Below, piece after piece: positions 1-7,694 of a DNA stretch of 33,081 nt; position 1 is the first letter of the stretch; each line of letters begins with the position of its first letter. Made by a program: the position numbers and the translations under genes. The notes beneath the pieces are model-generated. The model was not told where the DNA came from and made no database searches. It saw only the letters and a program-made list of their open reading frames with translations. Source of the DNA: Ferrovibrio sp. (GTDB lineage Bacteria > Pseudomonadota > Alphaproteobacteria > Ferrovibrionales > Ferrovibrionaceae); NCBI RefSeq assembly GCF_029255545.1, contig NZ_JANLJJ010000082.1:100417-133497 (forward strand). The letters are read 5' to 3'.

Positions 1-748
1 CGGAAATCCGCGCCGCCAGCGCCGGCGAGAGATTGATGCTGGGCACGGCCGGCGGCAGGGCAAAGCTGCCGCTTTGCGCCTTGGCCAGATGCTCGGCCGC
101 AACGGCTTCGGTCATGCGCACGGCGGCAATGGTGCTGTCGATCACCGGCACCGGTACCTGATCGCGGATCGCGGCAGCCAGGCCAGCCAGCCCCGCCCCG
201 CCCAGAATCACATGATCGGCGCCGGCATCTGCGGCATCGCGGCAGGCCCGCGCCAGCAAAGCCATCGAACCTGCCGGATCGCGCGCGATGTCGCCCCCGG
301 TCGGCGCCACGGTCTGCACGGCTGCCAGGCGATCGCTTAAACCCCGGCTGGCGACGAATTCACGCAACATCGCCCCCCAGCGTTCGCCGCCGGTGACGAT
401 GCCAAAACGGCGGCCCAGGCTGGCGGCAAGCTGGATCGAGGCGTCGGCCATGCCGATCACGGGCACGGGCGAAAGCTCGCGCAGGCCATCCAGCCCAGGA
501 TCACCGAAACAGGCCAGCAGCACGGCATCGAAGCCGCCGCCATTGCTGCCTGCCGTCGACTCGGCCCAGGCATCCAGCGCGGCATGGGCGGCGATGGCAT
601 AGGCACTGCGGGTGGCGACATAGGCAGCGCCGAAACGTCCGGTGGCGCCGACCAGCTCGGTACCCGGCGCCACGACCTGGCGGGCAACCGACAGTACCCT
701 GTCGGTCATCGCCGCCGTGGTATTCGGGTTGATCAGCAGAAGCTTCAT
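1..748 (-). CDS. Asp/Glu/hydantoin racemase family protein, partial (C-terminus beyond window)
   Basis: Read on the minus strand from ATG at 748; the frame stays open for 249 codons to the window edge, so the C-terminus is missing. The N-terminus MKLLLINPNTTAAMTDRV is the classic NPNT start of hydantoin/Asp-Glu racemases. The first catalytic cysteine lies in LLACFGDPGL (about C80). The second, normally in a LGCAG motif, is replaced: the sequence reads VILGGAGLAG, with Gly at about residue 184. Family members racemise 5-substituted hydantoins or amino acids by a two-base cysteine mechanism, so loss of one cysteine predicts changed chemistry (decarboxylase, isomerase) or an inactive form. A purine-rich AGGGGAA lies upstream of the start. 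The gene is separated from the hydantoinase operon by a tRNA and another gene, but the functional link is plausible. Family membership is secure; the substrate is unknown. Confidence 0.88.
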   Translation of the reverse strand, partial: MKLLLINPNTTAAMTDRVLSVARQVVAPGTELVGATGRFGAAYVATRSAYAIAAHAALDAWAESTAGSNGGGFDAVLLACFGDPGLDGLRELSPVPVIGMADASIQLAASLGRRFGIVTGGERWGAMLREFVASRGLSDRLAAVQTVAPTGGDIARDPAGSMALLARACRDAADAGADHVILGGAGLAGLAAAIRDQVPVPVIDSTIAAVRMTEAVAAEHLAKAQSGSFALPPAVPSINLSPALAARIS

Positions 749-839
749 GCGTGGCTACTTCCCCTGGGGCAGGCCTGGAAACAAGGACCGGAGTCACAAT
801 GCAAGGCCAGTGCCAGAAGCAGCCATGCCCGGGCCCACG

Positions 840-878
840 AAAAACGGCCGGCCAAGGGTTAACCCATTGACCGGCCGT
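840..878 (-). terminator. Rho-independent terminator after tRNA-His
   Basis: On the minus strand, arms ACGGCCGG and CCGGCCGT (plus positions 871-878 and 844-851) enclose an inner stem GGG-TTAA-CCC with flanking CAA/TTG pairs, giving a long hairpin with one bulge. It is followed by a five-T run. It starts about 10 nt past the tRNA 3' end and before the racemase gene, so it most likely ends the tRNA transcript. Confidence 0.7.
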
Positions 879-887
879 CAGAATTCA

Positions 888-965
888 TGGGGCGAGAGAG
901 GGGACTTGAACCCCCGACCCCCAGGGCCACAACCTGGTGCTCTAACCAACTGAGCTACCCCCGCC
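888..965 (-). tRNA. tRNA-His (GTG anticodon)
   Basis: The minus strand folds as a full cloverleaf: acceptor GCGGGGG pairs with CTCTCGC (with G-T wobbles), D-loop TAGCTCAGTTGGTTAGAGC, anticodon arm CCAGG-TTGTGGC-CCTGG with GTG anticodon, and T-arm GGGGGTTCAAGTCCCC. An extra 5' G (G-1, position 965) faces a C discriminator (position 891), the identity pair of histidine tRNAs. CCA is encoded at 888-890. Confidence 0.96.
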
Positions 966-978
966 ACAGGGCAGCCGC

Positions 979-1007
979 TTCTTAAACCGGGCACCTGCCC
1001 GGGTCAA
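979..1007 (-). promoter_or_regulatory. Sigma-70-type promoter of tRNA-His
   Basis: On the minus strand TTGACC (plus 1002-1007) and TAAGAA (plus 979-984) are separated by exactly 17 nt. The spacer holds a short inverted repeat CCGGGC/GCCCGG. The expected start is only a few nucleotides ahead of the mature tRNA 5' end at 965, as is usual for tRNA genes. Confidence 0.6.
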
Positions 1008-1127
1008 GCTTTCCCGCGTGGCCCCATGCTGCCTGAAGGCTATGCAAATACTAATCTGGCGTGTCCGGACTTTAGCCGCTATTTCAGCATCTTGTACGGA
1101 ATTTCCCACTCCGCTAAACACATAGGC

Positions 1128-1628
1128 ATGACCAGTTTCTGGCTCATCATGGGGGCCCTGCTGATCGGCGTGCCCGGCGCCACCTTCATTGTGCTGCAGA
1201 TGATCGCGCAGCATAAGAAGCAGATTTATGCCTATGAGTGGAGTTCCCAGGAGGTGATCCGTCGGGGTCAGCGCCTGGACGAACTGGAAAAAATGAGCCG
1301 CGGCGCGCAGCATAAGATCGCCGAGCTGACCAAGCAGAAATTCGAACTGGAAGCCGAGATCGTCAAGCTGGAAAAACTGGCCAGCAAGGCGGTGGCCGCC
1401 GAAGCGAATGTGAAGACCTTCAGCATCGGCATCTACAATTCCGAAGTGCGCCGCGCCCATATGATGGGCGAGAAACATCGCCAGCTCGACGACAAGTGGG
1501 GCGAGATAAACTACGTCGAACTGCAGGCGACCAACGACGACGAAGTGCGCCGCACCATCATGCGCAAATTCCCGCCCGAGCGTGGCTTCGTCATCGAATC
1601 CGTGCAGGAAGTGAAAAAAAGCGGCTGA
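1128..1628 (+). CDS. Small membrane-anchored coiled-coil protein, unknown function
   Basis: This 166-residue protein is not assigned to a family. It begins MTSFWLIMGALLIGVPGATF, a single hydrophobic N-terminal segment (about residues 4-26). A charged, heptad-like stretch rich in Glu, Lys and Leu follows (about residues 40-95, e.g. KIAELTKQKFELEAEIVKLE), as expected of a coiled coil, and then a small C-terminal globular part. The arrangement suggests an inner-membrane anchor with a cytoplasmic coiled coil. The frame is open further upstream to 1026, but that extension is not hydrophobic or conserved-looking and would bury the membrane segment, so the internal ATG at 1128 is preferred; the ribosome site there is weak. 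Its 3' end converges with the methyltransferase gene at 1633 and overlaps that operon's terminator. Confidence 0.7.
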   Translation: MTSFWLIMGALLIGVPGATFIVLQMIAQHKKQIYAYEWSSQEVIRRGQRLDELEKMSRGAQHKIAELTKQKFELEAEIVKLEKLASKAVAAEANVKTFSIGIYNSEVRRAHMMGEKHRQLDDKWGEINYVELQATNDDEVRRTIMRKFPPERGFVIESVQEVKKSG

Positions 1629-1644
1629 AGACTCAGCGGCCGCT
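1614..1644 (-). terminator. Rho-independent terminator at the end of the 12-gene operon
   Basis: On the minus strand AGCGG and CTGA pair with TCAG and CCGCT around a GTCT loop, with a 3-nt bulge, followed directly by seven Ts (plus 1614-1620). The hairpin overlaps the stop codon of the methyltransferase gene (1633-1635) and the last codons of the convergent gene ending at 1628. On the plus strand it is not followed by Ts, so it acts on the minus strand only. Confidence 0.6.
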
Positions 1645-2436
1645 TCCTGCGCCATCCCAGCGGCTCGCCTGCACCGTAATATCCAGACTGGTTTCGTTGT
1701 CGATCTCACCGCGCGGCGCCACGGGCCAGCGCCATTCGCGTTGCGGCGTGGGCAGGCTCAGCCCCAGCAGCGCGTTTTCGCTCATCACCGTTTCGCCGGC
1801 GCGGCTGCGCCAGATGCGGCGCGCATCCGCCACCAGTCCGACCGGGCAGGACATGCCCTGCAAGGCGTCGAGATGCATCTGCAGGATGGCGCGGCCGAAA
1901 CTCTCGGCGCCAACGCGACTGACGCCATGCTTCTGCACATATTCCATCGGCAGCAACGGCAGCTGCGACAGCAGGTTGAGCGACAGAACGCAATCCGGCG
2001 GCACGCTGTCGAGTTCGGCCAATGCCCGCATCGACGGGATCGGCAGCGGCAGGCCGGCGCGCCATTCGGCCAGCGGCGCAACCATGCCAGTAACATCGGC
2101 CTGGCGCAGTTCGACATTGGGGAATTGCTTCGCCCGGCGCCGCGCGCTTGCCAGCCAGACGATATCGAAAATCACCACGCGCTTGAACAGCGCGCTGAGC
2201 TCGGCCAGCGGCAGATCGGCCAGCGTGCCGCCACCCAGCAGCCACGCTGTGTCTCGGTGGCGGCAAGCCTGGGCTATCGACAGGGCAAACTCGCGGGTCT
2301 GCTGCTCATGCCCGGCCCAGGCCCTGTGGCAGCGCCGTCGCCGCGACCATAGCGAAACCGCCGCTTTTGCATAACCCAGCCGCCGCGCCGCCGGATCGGC
2401 CTGGATGCCGGCCCAGGCGACAAGTTCGACCAGCAT
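1633..2436 (-). CDS. Putative class I SAM-dependent methyltransferase-like protein
   Basis: The protein has 267 residues. A region near residues 60-120 looks like a Rossmann nucleotide or SAM fold: a hydrophobic strand and glycine-rich turn (WLLGGGTLADLPL), a second strand ending in an acidic residue (VVIFDIVWL), then QFPNVELRQADVTG, where the acidic turn would contact the adenine. The glycine motif is not a strict GxGxG, so enzymatic activity is an inference. The start ATG at 2436 lies 3 nt after the HyuB stop, making this the last gene of the operon. Its substrate is unknown; by position it could modify a pathway intermediate or be a structural partner of HyuAB. Confidence 0.72.
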   Translation of the reverse strand: MLVELVAWAGIQADPAARRLGYAKAAVSLWSRRRRCHRAWAGHEQQTREFALSIAQACRHRDTAWLLGGGTLADLPLAELSALFKRVVIFDIVWLASARRRAKQFPNVELRQADVTGMVAPLAEWRAGLPLPIPSMRALAELDSVPPDCVLSLNLLSQLPLLPMEYVQKHGVSRVGAESFGRAILQMHLDALQGMSCPVGLVADARRIWRSRAGETVMSENALLGLSLPTPQREWRWPVAPRGEIDNETSLDITVQASRWDGAGSGR

Positions 2437-2439
2437 CGA

Positions 2440-4164
2440 CTATTCGGCCGCTGACCTGGCCGGCGGGGTGACCCCGAAGCGTTCGGCGATCTGCTGCGGC
2501 GTGTAATAGCCACGTTCGATATCGCGAGCAATCTCGGCCGGATCGCGCTTGGCCGGATCGCCATAGCCACCACCACCCGGCGTCGAAACGCGCAGGCGGT
2601 CGCCGACCTTGATCTCGATATCCTGGTCCTTGGAGAGATGCGGCGGCACATAGGTGCGGGTGCCATCGGCCTGAACGGTCTCGATCGCCACCGTATTGAG
2701 GCCGCCATCCTCGCCGCCCAGCACCCCGCGCGGACCCGTGCGGCCATGATCCATCACCATGGATGCCCGGGCCTCGCCCCGCCGCAGCCGGATCGTGTAG
2801 TTCACGCCGAAGCCGCCCCGATGTTCGCCGGCGCCGCCCGAGCCCTCATGCAGTGAGTATTCCTCGAACAGCACGGGGTAATACTGCTCCATCACCTCGA
2901 TCGGCGTGGTCTTGGAAATACCGATGGTCGAGCAGCCGTTGCTGATGCCGTCGCCGCCATACCAGCCACCATAACCGCCGCCCGAGATCACATACATCAC
3001 GTAACTGCGGTCGCGCTTGGGGTCATAACCACCGAGCGCCAGGTTGCCCGAAGTGCCGGCGGGCGCAGCGAACAGCCGGTCCGGCATCGCCTGCACCAGC
3101 GCGTTGAACACGGCTTCGGCGATACGCTGGCTGACTTCAGCGGCGCAACCCGAGACCGGGCGCGGATATTTGGCATACAGGAAGGTGCCGTGCGGGTCCT
3201 TGATCTTCAGCGGCTCGAAAGTGCCGGCATTGATCGGCACGTCGGGGAAGATGTGTTTCACGGCCAGGTAGATCGAGGAATAGGTGGTGGCGATCACGCT
3301 GTTCATCGGGCCACGGCATGGTGGGCTGGAGCCCGTCATGTCGAAATGCAGCTCCTCGCCCGTCTTGTTCACCTGCATTTTGATCAGCAGCGGCTCGTCC
3401 ACCACGCCATCGGAATCGACCACTGCCTCGCCATGATAGACGCCATCCGGGATGGTGCGGATACGGGCGCGCATCTGCTGAGCCGCGCGCTGCTTCAGTT
3501 CGCCGATCGCCTGCTTGACCACATCGGCGCCGTAGCGGTCGAGTAAAGCCGACAGGCGCTTCTCGCCGATGGCCAAAGCTGCCGCCTGGGCCTTGATGTC
3601 GCCAATGCGCTGGTCGGCGATACGGATATTGCTGAGGATGATGGAGAGGATTTCCTCGTCCAGCACGCCTTCCTTGTACAGCTTCACCGGCGGCAGGCGC
3701 AGGCCTTCCTGCTCCACCTCGGTGGCATTGGCCGAGAAACCACCCGGCACCATGCCGCCGATATCCGGCCAGTGGCCGGTATTGGACAGCCAGGCGAACA
3801 GCCTGCCCTTGTAGAAGAACGGCTTGACGAAACGCACATCCATCAGATGCGTGCCGCCCAGATAGGGATCGTTGACGATGTAGACATCGCCGGGCTTGGG
3901 CGCCAGCAGCGGCGTGTTGCGCGCCCGCTCGATCACCGCCTGCGTCGAGAACTGCATGGTGCCGACGAAAACCGGCAGGCCAAGCTCGCCCTGGGCGATC
4001 AGTTCGCCGGTCTCGCCGTCATAGATACCGTCGGAGCGGTCGAGCGCTTCCGAGATCACCGGCGAAAAGGCGGCGCGGCAGAAAGCTAGGTCCATCTCGT
4101 TGCAGACCTGCTGCAGGCCGTTCTGGATGACGACGAGGGTTACCGGATCAATCGGCTTGGCCAT
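2440..4164 (-). CDS. hyuB: Hydantoinase B / oxoprolinase family protein
   Basis: This 574-residue protein is the B subunit of the ATP-dependent hydantoinase/5-oxoprolinase family, of usual length. It starts MAKPIDPVTLVVIQNGLQQV and carries the family landmarks NDPYLGGTH (98-106), SNTGHWPDIGG, and a C-terminal glycine-rich segment with YGGWYGGDGISNG and EGSGGAGEHRGGFG. With HyuA it is expected to hydrolyse a cyclic amide (hydantoin, oxoproline, lactam or carbonyl substrate) using ATP in the cytoplasm; the B subunit is thought to carry the amide-opening site. It lies 9 nt after HyuA and 3 nt before the methyltransferase gene. Family is secure; the actual substrate cannot be read from the sequence. 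Confidence 0.93.
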   Translation of the reverse strand: MAKPIDPVTLVVIQNGLQQVCNEMDLAFCRAAFSPVISEALDRSDGIYDGETGELIAQGELGLPVFVGTMQFSTQAVIERARNTPLLAPKPGDVYIVNDPYLGGTHLMDVRFVKPFFYKGRLFAWLSNTGHWPDIGGMVPGGFSANATEVEQEGLRLPPVKLYKEGVLDEEILSIILSNIRIADQRIGDIKAQAAALAIGEKRLSALLDRYGADVVKQAIGELKQRAAQQMRARIRTIPDGVYHGEAVVDSDGVVDEPLLIKMQVNKTGEELHFDMTGSSPPCRGPMNSVIATTYSSIYLAVKHIFPDVPINAGTFEPLKIKDPHGTFLYAKYPRPVSGCAAEVSQRIAEAVFNALVQAMPDRLFAAPAGTSGNLALGGYDPKRDRSYVMYVISGGGYGGWYGGDGISNGCSTIGISKTTPIEVMEQYYPVLFEEYSLHEGSGGAGEHRGGFGVNYTIRLRRGEARASMVMDHGRTGPRGVLGGEDGGLNTVAIETVQADGTRTYVPPHLSKDQDIEIKVGDRLRVSTPGGGGYGDPAKRDPAEIARDIERGYYTPQQIAERFGVTPPARSAAE

Positions 4165-4173
4165 AATCCACCT

Positions 4174-6216
4174 CTACTCTGCGCTGACGGCAACGATCAG
4201 GTTGCCCAGGCTGTCGACATGCACGTGGTTGCCCGGCTCGATCACCACCGTGGTATCGAGCTGCTCCAGGATGGCCGGGCCGGCGAAATCGGCCCCGCGT
4301 GGCAGCCGCTCGCGGTCATAGACCGGCGTATCCTGCCAGCCGCCGGCATCATACCAGACTTTGCGGCTGCCCTTCCTGGCGCCGGCGACATCCTTGGCCG
4401 GCTCGGCGGCCAGCAGGCGGTCGAGCGATAATTGCGGCCGACGGCCGATCACGGCGGTATGAAGATTGACTAGCACGGCGCGGATTTCCGGCAGCTCGAC
4501 TTCAAACCGCTGCCAGTAGGCCTCCTCGAAGGCTTTCTGCAAAGCCTCACGCGTGATGCCCTTGTCGGGCACGGCCACAGTGAGCAGATGGCTCTGGCCC
4601 TGGAACTGCATGTCGGCGGAGTGCAGCACCTGCACCTCTTCCACCTTCACGCCGTCGCGCTCCAGCGTCGCCCTGCCCTCGGCGACCTGGCCATCCAGAA
4701 CCTCGGCCACCAGCCCGTCCGGCAGCACGCCCAGCGGCTTGTTCACCGTGCGCACGTAATCATGGCGCAAGTCGGCCACCACGCAGCCCAGTGCATTGGT
4801 GATGCCCGGGCGCGCCGGGATCAGCAGCTTCGGGATGCCCAGTTCGCGCGCCAGCGCCGCCGCATGCAGCGGCCCGGCGCCGCCGAAGGCAAACAGCGCG
4901 AAATCGCGCGGGTCATGACCACGGCTGAGCGAGACCATGCGAATGGCGCCGGCCATCTTGTCATTGGCGATGCGCAGGATCGCGGCGGCAGCATCGTCGG
5001 TACTCAGACCCAGCGGCTTGCCGACCTCGCGGTCGATGGCATCCTTCACATCCTGCAGCGATACCTTGTTGTCGACCGACAGCAGGCCATCGGGATTGAG
5101 CCGGCCGAGCGCCAGGTTGGCATCGGTGATGGTCGGCCTCGTGCCGCCACGGCCATAGCAGATCGGGCCGGGCCGCGCGCCGGCGCTTTCCGGCCCGACC
5201 TGCAGCATGCCAGCCTCGTTGATGAAGGCGATCGAGCCGCCGCCAGCGCCGATGGTATGCACGTCCACCATGGGCACGTGGATCGGCATGGCGTATTCGA
5301 TCTCAAGCTCGGATGAGACCTGCGGCACGCCATCCTGGATCAGGCCCACGTCAGACGACGTACCGCCCATGTCGTAGGTAATCACGTTGGGCAGGCCGGC
5401 GGCGCGCGCGGTATAGGCCGCCGCCATCACGCCCGAGGCCGGGCCGGACATCACCGTATTCACCGCGGCCTCGGCCACGATTCCGGCAGCGATGGTCCCG
5501 CCGTTGCCCTGCATCACCAGCAGGTCGCGCCCAAAACCCTTGCCCTTCAGCTCGCCATTCAGTCGTTCGATATAGCGGTGCAGCACCGGCTGCACGGAAG
5601 CATTGACGCAGGCGGTGGTGCCGCGTTCGTATTCGCGGTATTCCGACAACAGCTGATGGCCTGCGGTGATGTAGCCGTTCGGCCAGACCTCGGCGGCGAT
5701 CTCCAGCGCGCGCTTTTCATGCGCCGGATTGATGTAGCTGTGCAGGAAATGGATCACCAAAGCCTCGCAGCCGGCTTTTTTCAGCTGCCCGGCGGCTTCA
5801 CGCACGGCGGCTTCATCCAGCGGCACGACCACGTCGCCATCGGCATCCATGCGCTCGGGCACTTCCAGGCGCCACTGGCGCGGCACCAGCGGCTCGAAAC
5901 CGCCGGTCAGGCCATAGGCCTGCGGCCGGGTGCGGCGGCCAAGCTCAAGGCTGTCGCGGAAGCCCTTCGTGGTGATAAGGCCCACGCGGGCCACCTTGCG
6001 CTCCAGCAGGGCGTTGGTGGTGGTGGTGGTGCCATGCACGATGGTATCGGCCTGGGGCAGCGCGATGCCGCCCTTTTCCAAAGCGCTGAGCACGCCAAAA
6101 GCCTGGTTGTCCAGGGTGGTGGGCACTTTCGCCAGCGCAACGGCACCCAGCGACGGCTCGATCCCGATCAGATCGGTGAACGTACCGCCGACATCGATCC
6201 CGACAATCCAACCCAT
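4174..6216 (-). CDS. hyuA: Hydantoinase A / oxoprolinase family protein
   Basis: This 680-residue ATP-binding subunit belongs to the ASKHA fold. Landmarks are MGWIVGIDVGGTFTD (phosphate-1 loop, 8-15), HGTTTTTNALLERK (from 61), MSGPASGVMAA, YDMGGTSSDVG and FGGAGPLHA. Family members phosphorylate a cyclic amide or carbonyl, which the B subunit then opens. The frame is open to 6261, but ATG 6216 is preferred: it has GAGGA 8-9 nt upstream, gives the family's compact N-terminus, and avoids overlapping the LivF stop at 6227. Co-transcription after an ABC transporter and a heteroaromatic hydroxylase suggests it opens a ring made by those enzymes; this is inference. Confidence 0.93.
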   Translation of the reverse strand: MGWIVGIDVGGTFTDLIGIEPSLGAVALAKVPTTLDNQAFGVLSALEKGGIALPQADTIVHGTTTTTNALLERKVARVGLITTKGFRDSLELGRRTRPQAYGLTGGFEPLVPRQWRLEVPERMDADGDVVVPLDEAAVREAAGQLKKAGCEALVIHFLHSYINPAHEKRALEIAAEVWPNGYITAGHQLLSEYREYERGTTACVNASVQPVLHRYIERLNGELKGKGFGRDLLVMQGNGGTIAAGIVAEAAVNTVMSGPASGVMAAAYTARAAGLPNVITYDMGGTSSDVGLIQDGVPQVSSELEIEYAMPIHVPMVDVHTIGAGGGSIAFINEAGMLQVGPESAGARPGPICYGRGGTRPTITDANLALGRLNPDGLLSVDNKVSLQDVKDAIDREVGKPLGLSTDDAAAAILRIANDKMAGAIRMVSLSRGHDPRDFALFAFGGAGPLHAAALARELGIPKLLIPARPGITNALGCVVADLRHDYVRTVNKPLGVLPDGLVAEVLDGQVAEGRATLERDGVKVEEVQVLHSADMQFQGQSHLLTVAVPDKGITREALQKAFEEAYWQRFEVELPEIRAVLVNLHTAVIGRRPQLSLDRLLAAEPAKDVAGARKGSRKVWYDAGGWQDTPVYDRERLPRGADFAGPAILEQLDTTVVIEPGNHVHVDSLGNLIVAVSAE

Positions 6217-6226
6217 AACGCTGTCC

Positions 6227-6928
6227 TCACACCGAAAGATACTGTTCACGCACCGCCGCATTGGCCGCCAATTCGGCCATGGTGCCGGAATAGCGGATGC
6301 GGCCCTTCTCGATGATGTAGGCGCGATCAGCCACCATCTGGGCGAAATGCAGGTTCTGCTCCGACAGCAGCACGCACAGCCCTTCGTCTTTCAGCTGCAG
6401 GATGGTTTTCGCCATCTGCTCGACGATCACCGGCGCCAGGCCTTCCGACGGCTCGTCCAGCAGGATCAGGCGCGGATTGCCCATCAGCGTGCGGGCGATG
6501 GTCAGCATCTGCTGCTCACCGCCCGACATGCGGCCGCCGGGGCGGTCCTTCATGCGGCCGAGATTGGGAAACAGCTCGAACAGCCGTTCCGGCGTCCAGG
6601 TCGGCGCGCCGTCGCGCGGCGGCTGTTTGCCGACCGCCAGATTCTCCATCACCGTCAGATCGGTGAAGATGCGACGCTCCTCCGGCACATAGCCAAGGCC
6701 GAGCCGGGCGATGTGATGCGAGGCCATGCGGTCGATCCGCGTACCATCGAAGGTCATCGCGCCGCTCTGCGCCGGCACCATGCCGATCACCGATTTCATC
6801 GTGGTCGATTTGCCAGCGCCGTTGCGGCCCAGCAGCACCACCACCTCGCCCGGATTGGCCTGCAACGCCAGGTCGGCCAGGATATGGGCGCGGCCGTAAT
6901 AGGTGTTGAGCCCTTCGATTGTCAGCAT
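6227..6928 (-). CDS. livF: Branched-chain-type ABC transporter ATPase LivF
   Basis: This 233-residue ATPase is of normal LivF length. Walker A GRNGAGKST is at 34-42, the Q-loop region GYVPEERRIF follows, the signature is MSGGEQQ (134-140), Walker B is LILLDEPSEGLAP (from 154), and the tail ends EQYLSV. It powers uptake as a heterodimer with LivG at the inner face of the membrane. It starts 1 nt after the LivG stop and ends 10 nt before HyuA, so the transporter and hydantoinase are probably translated from one message. Substrates of this ABC family reach well beyond branched-chain amino acids, including aromatic acids, urea and amides. Confidence 0.95.
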   Translation of the reverse strand: MLTIEGLNTYYGRAHILADLALQANPGEVVVLLGRNGAGKSTTMKSVIGMVPAQSGAMTFDGTRIDRMASHHIARLGLGYVPEERRIFTDLTVMENLAVGKQPPRDGAPTWTPERLFELFPNLGRMKDRPGGRMSGGEQQMLTIARTLMGNPRLILLDEPSEGLAPVIVEQMAKTILQLKDEGLCVLLSEQNLHFAQMVADRAYIIEKGRIRYSGTMAELAANAAVREQYLSV

Positions 6929-6929
6929 C

Positions 6930-7694
6930 TCAGTGGCCCTCCCCGGCGAATACGGCGCCCGATCCCAGATACACCGCCTGCACCTCCGGATTGGCCCGCA
7001 CCTCGTCAGGACTGCCTTCCGCGATCAGCCGGCCGCGATTGAGCACGATGATGCGGTCGGCCTGGGCGAAAACCACGTCCATGTCATGCTCGGTGAACAA
7101 CACGGCGATATCATCCTGCCGCGCCAGTTTCGCCGTCAGGTCCATCAGGGCGATGCGTTCGGTCGGCGCCATGCCGGCGGTCGGCTCGTCCATCAGCAGC
7201 AATTTCGGCTGGTTGGCCAGCGCGATGGCCAGTTCGACGCGCTTGAGATCGCCATAGGCCAGGATGCCGCAGGGCCGCTCGCTCTGGTCGGCCATGCCGA
7301 CGCGGTCCAGCAAAGCCATCGCCTCGTCGCGATACAGCGCATTGGCCGGGCGCCAGAACGACATCAGGCCATTATGGAACGACAGCAGCGCCATCTGGAT
7401 ATTTTCGCGCACCGTCATCGAATTGAAGGTGGCGGTGATCTGGAAGGTGCGACCGACGCCCAGGCGCCAGATCTGCCGCGGCGCCAGGCCGAGCAGGCTG
7501 CGGCCCAGCAGGGTCACCACGCCGGTATCGGGCCTGAGCTGGCCATTCAGCATGTTGAAGCAGGTGCTCTTGCCGGCGCCATTGGGACCGATCAGGGCCA
7601 GCAGCTCGCCGGCGGCGACCTGGAAGTTCACATCCTGCACCGCCTGCACGCCGCCGAAGGATTTGTGCAGGCCTTTCACCGAGAGAACGGTCAT
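6930..7694 (-). CDS. livG: Branched-chain-type ABC transporter ATPase LivG
   Basis: This 254-residue ATPase begins MTVLSVKGLHKSFGGVQAV. Walker A GPNGAGKST is at 36-44, the FQITATFNSMTVREN segment is typical of LivG, the degenerate signature reads LAYGDLKR, and Walker B is LLLMDEPTAGMAP. The frame stays open upstream to 8258, but that part only shadows the permease gene. ATG 7694 overlaps the permease stop by 4 nt (ATGA) and gives the family's proper N-terminus. It partners LivF in driving the LivHM permease. Confidence 0.95.
   Translation of the reverse strand: MTVLSVKGLHKSFGGVQAVQDVNFQVAAGELLALIGPNGAGKSTCFNMLNGQLRPDTGVVTLLGRSLLGLAPRQIWRLGVGRTFQITATFNSMTVRENIQMALLSFHNGLMSFWRPANALYRDEAMALLDRVGMADQSERPCGILAYGDLKRVELAIALANQPKLLLMDEPTAGMAPTERIALMDLTAKLARQDDIAVLFTEHDMDVVFAQADRIIVLNRGRLIAEGSPDEVRANPEVQAVYLGSGAVFAGEGH

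Noticed and set aside
888-965. tRNA-His as an integration site for a mobile element
   Set aside because: No duplicated tRNA 3' end, integrase or phage-like gene was seen nearby.
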